DNA from: Verrucomicrobiota bacterium
GTDB lineage: Bacteria > Verrucomicrobiota > Verrucomicrobiia > Limisphaerales > JAHEOI01
Length of the DNA: 33,925 nucleotides
Assembly (NCBI GenBank): GCA_018610125.1
Contig: JAHEOI010000014.1
Coordinates: 1-33,925 of the forward strand
Reading direction: 5' to 3'
How positions within the stretch are numbered: the first letter of the stretch is position 1; each line of letters begins with the position of its first letter. The position numbers and the translations under genes are program-made. The notes under the pieces are model-generated. The model searched no databases and was not told the origin of the DNA. It saw only the letters and a list, made by a program, of their open reading frames with translations. Below, piece after piece: positions 9,439 through 20,397 of the stretch.

Positions 9439-11063
9439 ATCGAAAGCAGTTAACGATCCTTGTGGTGGTAGGGGTGATCGTCGGCGCCCTCGGCCTGATC
9501 ACCTACCAAAAACAGAATCAGTCATGGCAAGCAACCAGCTCGGAAGATCGTGAAGCCGTTTTTCCGGACTTCACTCCGGATAAGGTGGGTGAGATCACCC
9601 TGCAAGATGGCACGAATCAACTGAGCTTGGTTGTCAAAGGGGATGAGTGGACCGTTCAACAACGGGATAACTATCCGGCCGACTTTTCAAAGATCAGCGA
9701 TCTTGTCACAACGATCTGGGAGCTGCAACCGGTCCGTCAGCTCGAGGTGGGCGAGTCGGAATTGGGTGCGCTGAAGCTTCTGTCTCCGGATCAGGAAGGC
9801 AACACCGGGACGCTGGTGACCTTTTCGGACAAGCAAGGGAATGAAATTCAGCGTGTCGTCTTGGGTAAGACCAAGACCAAGGAACGCTCGTCTTCGCGCG
9901 CTTCTCGTTTCGGCGGTGGGTCGATGCCGGTCGGGCGATACGTTCGGGCGGCTGAGGAAGGTGCCAAGGTGTTCCTGGTGGAGGAGACTTTCAGCTCGAT
10001 CGAGGTTGACCCATCAGCTTGGCTGGACACCACCTTCTTTAGCATCGACAACATTCGATCCGTGGCGATGGACGGAAAGGATAAGGCCTACCAATGGAAG
10101 GTAAGCCGAGAAACCGCGAATGGGGAGTGGAAGCTGGCCACCCCGAAAAAAGGGGAGACCCTCGCGACCAACAAGGTCTCGAGCTTGGGCAGTGTCTTCT
10201 CGTCGCCCTCCTTTAACGACGTGATTACCGAGGCGAATGCCCCGAAAGAAACCGGCCTGGAGAATCCCAAAGTCGCGACCATTACCACGTTCGACGATTT
10301 TACCTACCGGATTCAAATCGGGAAGAAGACTTCCGATAATGAGTATCCGTTGAGCATGGAGGTCTCGGCCGACTTGCCGCCGGTGCCCGAGCCGACGAAC
10401 GGCAACAAGAGCGGTCAGAAGGGTGATGGGAAAGGTCAGGATAGTCAAGGCAGCGGGAGCAGCAATGAAAAAGAAGCCGCTGCTAAAAAGCGCCGCAAGG
10501 AGATCCAACAGCTTCACGATAAATTGGAGAAAGAAAAGGCCTTTGAGAAGTGGACCTACCTTGTCCCAAGTTATACCGTCAATTCGGTTTTGAAGAAGCG
10601 CTCCGAGCTGATGGTGCAGCCTGATGACGAAGATGGGGATGGCCAAAAAGGTTCATCCGGGGCGGGGCTGTCGACTCAAGGCGCCCCACCCGCGCCGGGC
10701 TCTTCCGGCGGTAAGTCGCTCGTCCCGTCGGATATCCCTGGAGTGGATTCCAGTGAAGGAAGTGAAGGCGATTCCTCGGCCGATGGGGGCGAAGCCGGCT
10801 CAAGCCAAGGGGGCGACGAAGGCTCAGCCGAAGAGGATGGGCAAGGCTCGACTGCCAATGAGGGGGAGGAGGCGGAATCTTCCGCTTCCTCCGGCGAAGA
10901 AGGCTCGAGTGGCGAGAATGGCCCCCAGGATGCCGGCTCCAACGAGGAATCTGCCGGCCCATCCTCATCGGAGTCGACCGATTCAAGCGATTCGGGGCAG
11001 AGCGACGAAGCCGACTCGGAATCAGGGCAAGGCGATGAGTCCAACCAGACTTCGAGCTCATAA
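9435..11063 (+). CDS. DUF4340-like protein with long acidic low-complexity C-terminal tail
   Basis: ATG at 9435 overlaps the upstream stop (ATGA); N-terminal TM, FPDFTPDKVGEITLQDGTNQLSLVVKGDEWTVQQRDNYPAD; typical partner of GldG-like genes. Longer ORF start at 9348 rejected. Confidence 0.8.
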   Translation: MNRKQLTILVVVGVIVGALGLITYQKQNQSWQATSSEDREAVFPDFTPDKVGEITLQDGTNQLSLVVKGDEWTVQQRDNYPADFSKISDLVTTIWELQPVRQLEVGESELGALKLLSPDQEGNTGTLVTFSDKQGNEIQRVVLGKTKTKERSSSRASRFGGGSMPVGRYVRAAEEGAKVFLVEETFSSIEVDPSAWLDTTFFSIDNIRSVAMDGKDKAYQWKVSRETANGEWKLATPKKGETLATNKVSSLGSVFSSPSFNDVITEANAPKETGLENPKVATITTFDDFTYRIQIGKKTSDNEYPLSMEVSADLPPVPEPTNGNKSGQKGDGKGQDSQGSGSSNEKEAAAKKRRKEIQQLHDKLEKEKAFEKWTYLVPSYTVNSVLKKRSELMVQPDDEDGDGQKGSSGAGLSTQGAPPAPGSSGGKSLVPSDIPGVDSSEGSEGDSSADGGEAGSSQGGDEGSAEEDGQGSTANEGEEAESSASSGEEGSSGENGPQDAGSNEESAGPSSSESTDSSDSGQSDEADSESGQGDESNQTSSS

Positions 11064-11111
11064 ACCTTAACTTGCGAAGATTAGGGAAACAGGCAACATT
11101 TCCCTCTTCTT

Positions 11112-12050
11112 ATGGAAAATGCAGTTATAATCGGAACCGGCTGTGCCGGGCTAACCGCGGCGATTTATACCGCGCGTGCCGAGCTCCAGCCCTTGGTGGT
11201 CTCGGGCACAATGCCCGGCGGCCTTCTTACGACAACCACGATTGTTGAGAACTACCCCGGATTCGCGGAAGGGATCGATGGCACACAGTTGATGGTGCAG
11301 ATGCAACAGCAAGCGGAGCGCTTCGGTGCCCGGGTCCGGTATGGCACTGTGGAGTCCGTGGATGCTTCCGCGGATCCGATTCGATTGACCATCGACGGCG
11401 ACACTGTCGAGACGCTCAGCTTGATTGTGGCGAGTGGCGCCAGCCCGCGGCGTATCGGGTTGGAGAGCGAGACCAAATTGGAGACGAAAGGGGTTACCTA
11501 TTGCGCGACCTGTGATGGCGCGTTGCCGATGTTTCGGAATCAGCCTCTGGTTGTGGTCGGCGGTGGTGACTCCGCATGCGAAGAGGCGACTTACCTGACG
11601 CGGTTTGGATCGGTGGTCTATCTGGTGCATCGGCGTGACCAGTTGCGTGCGTCCAAGATCATGGCTGAGCGGACTTTGGCAAACGAGAAGATCAAACCGA
11701 TCTGGAATACGGTTGTCACGGAAGTGCTTGACACAAAGGCGGATAAGGTCACCGGGGTCCGCCTGCGCAATGTCCAAGACGGGTCCGAGAGCGAGCTGGA
11801 GGCGGCAGGGCTTTTCGTGGCGATCGGACATGTGCCAAATACCCATTTGTTCGAGGGACAGTTGGAGATGAATTCCGGATACCTCGTTCCCAAGAACGGT
11901 CGCGAAACCAGTGCGCCGGGGGTCTTTGTGGCCGGAGACTGCGCCGATTATATCTATCGCCAGGCAGTAACCGCTGCCGGTCAAGGATGCGAGGCGGCAA
12001 TCGATGCGGAGCGTTTTTTGGCCGCGGTCAGTCATAGCCAGAAGACGTGA
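11112..12050 (+). CDS. trxB: Thioredoxin-disulfide reductase
   Basis: FAD motif IIGTGCAGLTAAIYTARA, redox centre CATCDG, NADPH motif VVGGGDSACEEA and VHRRDQLRAS, GVFVAGDCAD. Confidence 0.96.
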   Translation: MENAVIIGTGCAGLTAAIYTARAELQPLVVSGTMPGGLLTTTTIVENYPGFAEGIDGTQLMVQMQQQAERFGARVRYGTVESVDASADPIRLTIDGDTVETLSLIVASGASPRRIGLESETKLETKGVTYCATCDGALPMFRNQPLVVVGGGDSACEEATYLTRFGSVVYLVHRRDQLRASKIMAERTLANEKIKPIWNTVVTEVLDTKADKVTGVRLRNVQDGSESELEAAGLFVAIGHVPNTHLFEGQLEMNSGYLVPKNGRETSAPGVFVAGDCADYIYRQAVTAAGQGCEAAIDAERFLAAVSHSQKT

Positions 12051-12250
12051 GCGCGGGATGGTCCGAGAACCTCTTTGATGGGCTCGGGGCTCCTTCTTTG
12101 AGGACGCGGTCCTCTGAATCCCCTGAAATCCCTTGTCCAATAAGTTCGTGTCCAATACATTTGACGGATTTGAGTCAAATTTTGGGCTTTGCCTCTTCCA
12201 TTGCTTTTGGCCTCAAGGAATCCGAGGCGAGTCGGAGGTGACGTTTCGCT

Positions 12251-12928
12251 GTGAAGTGGTTCCCTATGAAGCGATCCGCAGAAGTCAATCGAGCCACCCG
12301 GGAGACTGAGATCACCCTCCGGTGCAGCCTGGACGGTTCCGGAAAATCGGATATCGAGACGGGTATCCCTTTCTTCGATCACATGCTGACGCTGTTTGCC
12401 AAGCATGCCGTGATCGATCTGGAACTGCATTGCCGCGGAGACTTGGCTGTCGATGCCCATCACACCGTGGAAGACTGCGGCCTTGTGCTGGGTCAGGCAT
12501 TTTATAAAGCCTTGGGAGACAAGACAGGGATCCGTCGCTATGGGGCCGGTTTTGATCCGCGGAATCCCTTGACCGGCGAAGCGTATGTGCCGATGGATGA
12601 ATGCCTTGCTCGTTGTGTTATCGATTTTAGCGGACGCGCCTACCTCGTTTACCGGGGGCTGGACGATTTCGATTACGCACAGCTTACTCAAGAACAACAA
12701 AGGCAGGACATGAGCAGTGCCTTTCGCTTCGGGCTGGCCCGCGAGTTTTTTCAAGGATTTGTCAACGAGGCGCGCTGCAATCTCCACCTGGAATTGTTGT
12801 ATGGGCGCGAGCCCCATCACATTGTCGAAGCGCTCTTTAAGGCGTTCGCTCGGGCCGTTGATGCCGCTTGCCAGCATGATCCGCGCCTTTCAGGTGAAAT
12901 CCCAAGCACGAAAGGGGCTTTGGGGTGA
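12251..12928 (+). CDS. hisB: Imidazoleglycerol-phosphate dehydratase
   Basis: RATRETEI, TGIPFFDHML, DAHHTVEDCGLVLG, PMDECLA, PHHIVEALFKAFARA. Start is GTG 12251 or ATG 12266. Confidence 0.93.
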   Translation: MKWFPMKRSAEVNRATRETEITLRCSLDGSGKSDIETGIPFFDHMLTLFAKHAVIDLELHCRGDLAVDAHHTVEDCGLVLGQAFYKALGDKTGIRRYGAGFDPRNPLTGEAYVPMDECLARCVIDFSGRAYLVYRGLDDFDYAQLTQEQQRQDMSSAFRFGLAREFFQGFVNEARCNLHLELLYGREPHHIVEALFKAFARAVDAACQHDPRLSGEIPSTKGALG

Positions 12929-13132
12929 CAAATGAAGAAGCGGGCAATCGTCTTGGAGAGTGTAAGGTCATCCCCTCAATCACGGACGGACGAAGAATGG
13001 GACACCGCGGACGGCGTCCCTATCAGGGAGATCCGAAAGGGGCACGCCAAATTTGCCGCCGCCCATTATCTTGTTAAGGTGAGCTGGAGGCTATACAAGA
13101 TTTTGTGTGATTGCTGAGGGGCTTGGAAATAA

Positions 13133-15712
<2,580 letters not shown>

Positions 15713-15755
15713 GGGGAAGATGGACCATTTCGCTTTACGGTTAGGAGATTAGCCC

Positions 15756-18374
15756 ATGCCGGATTCCGACGAGAGGCAAGATTCCGAAGGTCGCGCACCA
15801 CACCTCAGAAACGAGCGCATCGAGAACGTCAACGTCACCGACGAGATCAAGAATTCCTTTCTGGATTATTCGATGTCGGTGATCATTTCCCGTGCCCTGC
15901 CCGACGCACGGGATGGGCTGAAGCCGTCGCAAAGGCGTATCCTTTACGCCATGCACGAGCTCTCGCTCTATCCGGGACGGAGCCATTTCAAGTGCGCCAA
16001 AATCTGCGGTGATACCAGCGGGAACTACCATCCACACGGCGAGGCGGTCATTTATCCGACGCTGGTGCACATGGCTCAGCCTTGGTCGATGCGCGAGCCC
16101 CTGGTCGATGGCCAGGGCAATTTCGGATCGGTCGAAGGCGATCCACCCGCTGCGATGCGGTACACCGAAGCCCGCATGACCCATCTTGGGGCGGCGCTCA
16201 TGTATGACATGGACAAAGACACCGTCGACTTTGTCCCCAACTACGACGAGCGATTAACCGAGCCGACGGTCTTCCCCGCTGCCTTCCCGAACTTGATCGT
16301 TAATGGCGCGACCGGTATTGCCGTCGGGATGGCCACCAATATCCCGCCGCATAATATGAGCGAGGTCATCGACGGGATTTGCGCTCAAATCGACAATCCC
16401 CAGATCACCTCGAAGGAATTGGCCCGATATATCAAAGGCCCTGATTTCCCTACCGGCTGTGTGATTTGCGGTTATGACGGGATCAAGAAATACTTCGAGA
16501 CCGGTCGAGGCAGCGTTAAGGTCCGTGGGAAAGTCGGGGTCGAGCAGCTTCGCGGCGGTAAGGAGCAGATTGTCATTACCGAGATCCCCTACACCGTCAA
16601 CCGAGCCACGCTGGTGGAGCGTATTGCCGGGCTCGTGAACGATAAGGTGCTGACCGATGTCACAGCGGTCCGTGACGAATCGGACGAGAATACGCGGGTG
16701 GTTGTCGAGGTCAAGCGAGATGCGATCCCGAAGGTGGTGATCAACAACCTTTACAAGCATACGCAGCTTGAGACCTCGTTTGCGGCCAACATGCTCGCGA
16801 TCGATCACCAACGCCCGAAGGTGCTCAATATCAAGCAGTTGATCGATTGCTACATCGAGCATCGCCGGGAAGTCATCATTCGTCGGACTCGGTATGAGCT
16901 GCGCAAGGCGGAAGATCGTGCCGAAGTGCTTGAGGGCTACCTCATTGCCTTGGCCAACCTTGACGAATTCATTCGGATTATTCGGGAGTCCGCCGACCGG
17001 GATGAGGCGAGGACGCGCTTGCTGGAGTACAATTTTGATCGTGCGACCGTCGAGCAGTTGGGCATCCTCATCCGCAGTGAAGCCCGGCTTGTCGAGGGGC
17101 GCTACATGTTCAGTGTGGCGCAAGCCAATGCGATCCTCGATCTCCGGCTTTACCAATTGACCGGGCTCGAGCAGGACAAGGTCCGATCCGAATACGACGA
17201 GCTGCTCGAGAAGATCAAAGATTTGATCGATATCCTCGCCAAAGAGGAGCGGGTTTTGACGATCATCAAGGAGGAGCTTCGGGAAATCCAGAAAAAGCAT
17301 GGCAAGCCGAGGCGGACGGAAATCATCCCGGACGAAGGGGAGATGGCGATTGAAGACCTCATCGCCAATGAAGGGGTGATTATTACCATCACCCATAAGG
17401 GCCTCATCAAACGGACCAATCTGAGCTCCTACCGCTCACAGAAACGTGGAGGCAAGGGCGTTATCGGGATGGGGACGAAGGAGGCGCCCAGCGGTGACGG
17501 CGAATCCAGTGAGTTTATCGAGCATCTTTTTACCGCGAGCACCCACGATTATCTCCTGTTCTTTACCAACACAGGTCGTGTCTATGTCGAGCGCGTCCAT
17601 GAAATCCCCGATATGGGCCGAACCGCAAAAGGCCGCAGCATTGCCAACTTGCTTGAATTGCAGGCCAATGAGCATGTCGCTGCCTTGATCCGGGTTGTGG
17701 CCCGCTCGGGGGAAAATCGCCAGGACACAACATGGCAGCAAGGCGGCTTTCTCTTCTTTGCGACCCGGCATGGCAAGGTCAAAAAGACCGCCCTTTCCGA
17801 GTACGCCAATATCCGCAAAGGCGGGATCATCGCAATCGGGATTGAGGAAGGGGATACGCTGATCGATGTCAAATTGACCGGCGGTGACGACGACATCGTC
17901 ATGATCACACAGAAGGGCCAGAGCATCCGCTTTTCGGAAGAAGAGGTGCGCTCTGTGGGGCGTCCCGCTTCCGGTGTCCGCGGGATTGCCTTGGACAAGA
18001 AAGATGCCGTGGTGGCACTGGCCAAGGTGGTTTCGGATGCCACGCTCCTGGTGGCCAGCGAGAACGGAATCGGCAAACGGACAAATTTTGACGAGTATCG
18101 TAAGCAGACGCGAGGGGGCAAAGGGATTATCACGATGAAGTACAGCGATAAGACCGGCGATCTTATCGGAGGCCTTACCGTGAACGACGGGGATGAGATC
18201 ATGCTGATCACCAACGCCGGGCAAATGGTCCGAATGGGAGTGACCGATATTCGCCTGACCGGTCGCAACACGCAAGGGGTCAAGCTCGTCAACCTCGGTA
18301 AGCGAGATAAGCTCCATGCCCTCGCTCCGGTCGTCATTGATGATGACGACGAGGAGGAGGCTAAAGAGGAATAG
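15756..18374 (+). CDS. gyrA: DNA gyrase subunit A
   Basis: DYSMSVIISRALPDARDGLKPSQRRILYAM, AMRYTEARM, C-terminal GyrA-box-like QKRGGKG (SYRSQKRGGKGVIGM); directly after gyrB. Confidence 0.97.
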   Translation: MPDSDERQDSEGRAPHLRNERIENVNVTDEIKNSFLDYSMSVIISRALPDARDGLKPSQRRILYAMHELSLYPGRSHFKCAKICGDTSGNYHPHGEAVIYPTLVHMAQPWSMREPLVDGQGNFGSVEGDPPAAMRYTEARMTHLGAALMYDMDKDTVDFVPNYDERLTEPTVFPAAFPNLIVNGATGIAVGMATNIPPHNMSEVIDGICAQIDNPQITSKELARYIKGPDFPTGCVICGYDGIKKYFETGRGSVKVRGKVGVEQLRGGKEQIVITEIPYTVNRATLVERIAGLVNDKVLTDVTAVRDESDENTRVVVEVKRDAIPKVVINNLYKHTQLETSFAANMLAIDHQRPKVLNIKQLIDCYIEHRREVIIRRTRYELRKAEDRAEVLEGYLIALANLDEFIRIIRESADRDEARTRLLEYNFDRATVEQLGILIRSEARLVEGRYMFSVAQANAILDLRLYQLTGLEQDKVRSEYDELLEKIKDLIDILAKEERVLTIIKEELREIQKKHGKPRRTEIIPDEGEMAIEDLIANEGVIITITHKGLIKRTNLSSYRSQKRGGKGVIGMGTKEAPSGDGESSEFIEHLFTASTHDYLLFFTNTGRVYVERVHEIPDMGRTAKGRSIANLLELQANEHVAALIRVVARSGENRQDTTWQQGGFLFFATRHGKVKKTALSEYANIRKGGIIAIGIEEGDTLIDVKLTGGDDDIVMITQKGQSIRFSEEEVRSVGRPASGVRGIALDKKDAVVALAKVVSDATLLVASENGIGKRTNFDEYRKQTRGGKGIITMKYSDKTGDLIGGLTVNDGDEIMLITNAGQMVRMGVTDIRLTGRNTQGVKLVNLGKRDKLHALAPVVIDDDDEEEAKEE

Positions 18375-18575
18375 CGGCCACACAGTGAAACGTCCTGGTC
18401 CTTTCGATCGGTTGGGAATAATCCACGCTGGTTGAAACTCCTCAAAGGGGATTGGCAGTGTTTTCGGACGACGTTGAAAGGGAGAGAAGCCTCACGTTCA
18501 GGGTCCGAAAGCAAATGTCAGCGATGGGATCGTGCTAGCGAAACGGAAACGAAACGAGTTATTGGAAACGCGATT

Positions 18576-19127
18576 ATGCCGAGACTTAAAAAGATTGAGC
18601 CGCAGGAAGCAACGGGAGAGGTGAAGCAATTATTTGATGAAGTGGAAAATAAGCTCGGGAAAATCCCGAATATTTTCCGGGGGATGGGCAATAGCGCCGC
18701 CGGACTTAAGGCCTATCTCTTCATGGCCGATTCGCTATCGAACGGTGAGCTTTCGCAGGCGGACCGGGAAGTGGTTTATTTGGCGGTGAGCCAGAAGAAC
18801 GAATGCCACTATTGTGTTTCGGCCCACACCACCATGGCCAAAAAAGCGGGGCTGACCGACGATCAAATCCTCTCCATTCGTCGGCATCAGCCGGAGAATC
18901 CGAAGCAACAGGCATTGGTCCGTTTTGTGACCCGTGTCATGGAGACCAAAGGCTTTGTGGAAGACGGTGAGCTGGAGGCCGTCAAGAATGCCGGCTACAG
19001 CGATGGGGAGATTACGGAAGCGATCGCCTACATTGGCCTGGCCACCTATTCCAACTTGTTCAACCATGTCTTTGGGACAGAGCTTGATTTCCCGGAAGCG
19101 CCGAAGCTTGAGGAACAGGCAGCCTGA
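18576..19127 (+). CDS. AhpD/carboxymuconolactone decarboxylase-like (peroxidase-related) protein
   Basis: KIPNIFRGMGN, E-CHYC-VSAHT (CxxC...H) and AYIGLATYSNLFNHV; ATG 18576 chosen because the upstream 48 aa look non-homologous. Confidence 0.85.
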   Translation: MPRLKKIEPQEATGEVKQLFDEVENKLGKIPNIFRGMGNSAAGLKAYLFMADSLSNGELSQADREVVYLAVSQKNECHYCVSAHTTMAKKAGLTDDQILSIRRHQPENPKQQALVRFVTRVMETKGFVEDGELEAVKNAGYSDGEITEAIAYIGLATYSNLFNHVFGTELDFPEAPKLEEQAA

Positions 19128-19151
19128 TAGGCCAGCCCGGGCTCAGGCCTC

Positions 19152-19199
19152 CGCTCAAAATGACGTCCCACGGGCAACGTCATTTTGAGCGCTTTTTTT
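19152..19199 (+). terminator. Rho-independent terminator after the AhpD-like gene
   Basis: cgctcaaaatgacgt-cccacgggca-acgtcattttgagcg (15-bp perfect stem) followed by ctttttttg. Confidence 0.92.
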
Positions 19200-19284
19200 G
19201 GGGGCGATAGTCCTGTATGGGCGCCCGCGTTGGGCTCCCGAGGTCTGCCCGCTAGCTTGTTGAGGATGAGTCAAGGTTTAGAAT

Positions 19285-19413
19285 GCCTTCGCAGAAGCGA
19301 AGGCGCGGACCGCAGCGGAGTGCGGTCCCTACCGCAACAGCGGTGGTAGGGTCGGCAGTCCCCTGCTGACCTTGATCGCCTTCATGCTTCGCATGGTCCG
19401 AGGCAACGCCTCG
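19285..19413. repeat. Cluster of six consecutive short hairpins (REP/BIME-like)
   Basis: gccttcgc-agaa-gcgaaggc (19285-19304); ggaccgca-gcggag-tgcggtcc (19307-19328); ccctacc...ggtaggg (19327-19351); ggtcggcag-tccc-ctgctgacc (19350-19371, one wobble); catgc-ttc-gcatg (19383-19395); cgaggc-aac-gcctcg (19399-19413). Confidence 0.8.
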
Positions 19414-20367
19414 CTAGGGTTGCGCCCGCCTGACACTGATTTGATAGAAGCGAGGTGTGCTCTTGTTGTCGATTGGGGCAATGTAGGTGTTTTCCGGAGG
19501 GGTGGCCTCAATATTGTCTTCGAGTGTTTCGAAGTCACCGCTGGGTGACTTGGAGACCTTAATGCTGTAAATGCGGTCTGGCGAGCTCTGCCAACGGAGG
19601 CGAATGCCTTCAGGGGCCAGAGCCACTTGAAGCGAGAAAACGGAGTCGCCTGCTTGCGGGTCTGTGCCGGCGATGAATTCCTCTTCGTTGGTCAATCTGT
19701 CGCCGTCCGGATTATCTTGGGCGGATTGGGAGAGATCGCCGAAATGCTCCTCTTCCCATTCATCCGGCAGGCCATCGCCGTCGGTGTCGGTGCTCTCTCC
19801 TTCAAACTGGACAGTCCCGAAGCTGATCCCCCCTTCGATGTCATCGAGCACGCGTCCTTCTGTCGTAACAAAGTTGGAGAAGCTCTCCTCCGTTCGGGCG
19901 AGTCCAAGGCTCAGATCGGGCGTTCCGGCCTCCGGCTTCGTGAAGGTGACAGTCCCGAGACGGATTTCATTTCCGCCCAGGCCGGCTTGCGGGCTCTCGG
20001 TATCAAGCCTGCCGCCGATCAAGAGGACCCGACTCGTTTCCGCCAGAATACGCGCCCCCGAGTACGGCTTGTTGTTTTTGCCGTCTCCGAAGTACCACTG
20101 CGCGCCATTCGTTTCGGCATCGATCGGCTCAACTTGGTCGGGATCGTAGCCGATACGGATACCGAAACTGTAAAGGGTCACATCAGGAGCATTTCCGAAA
20201 AGCTCCACGACGACCTGGTCGTCCTTCACGGTGCCTTCGGCAGACACATCCACTTCGGCGGCACCGACTGCTCCTGTTCCCGCGAAAGCGAGGGAGGCGA
20301 TGACGAGTGTGTTAATAGGATAGCTTAGCCTGGTCATGACTCGGTATTCGCGTTTGGGTTGTTTCAA
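19414..20367 (-). CDS. Secreted protein with cohesin-like N-terminal domain and TSP3-like C-terminal module
   Basis: Signal-like N-terminus; VVVELFGNAPDVTLYSFGIRIGYDPDQVEPID...EIRLGTVTFTKP (cohesin-like pattern); DTDGDGLPDEWEEEHFGD..NPDGDRLTNEEEFIAGTDP; C-terminal RIYSIKVSKSPSGDFETL...FYQISV. Confidence 0.65.
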   Translation of the reverse strand: MKQPKREYRVMTRLSYPINTLVIASLAFAGTGAVGAAEVDVSAEGTVKDDQVVVELFGNAPDVTLYSFGIRIGYDPDQVEPIDAETNGAQWYFGDGKNNKPYSGARILAETSRVLLIGGRLDTESPQAGLGGNEIRLGTVTFTKPEAGTPDLSLGLARTEESFSNFVTTEGRVLDDIEGGISFGTVQFEGESTDTDGDGLPDEWEEEHFGDLSQSAQDNPDGDRLTNEEEFIAGTDPQAGDSVFSLQVALAPEGIRLRWQSSPDRIYSIKVSKSPSGDFETLEDNIEATPPENTYIAPIDNKSTPRFYQISVRRAQP

Positions 20368-20397
20368 TAATAGGTGGTGCTTTGAGTGAGGCCTGGC

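Noticed and set aside
10579-11061. Overlapping ORFs on both strands in the DUF4340 tail region
   Set aside because: Arise from low-complexity Ser/Gly/Glu codons that are open in several frames; the annotated frame continues a recognisable protein.
5709-11063. Gliding motility machinery
   Set aside because: Only GldA/F/G-like ABC parts are present; no other gld or spr genes in the window, and such ABC sets are widespread in non-gliding bacteria.
16254-17396. 380-aa minus-strand ORF (and the 315-aa ORF at 17436-18383) antisense to gyrA
   Set aside because: Exactly overlaps conserved gyrA coding sequence; composition typical of antisense shadow frames.
19285-19413. CRISPR array interpretation of the repeated hairpins
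   Set aside because: No direct repeat with regular unique spacers and no cas genes; the palindromes differ in sequence.
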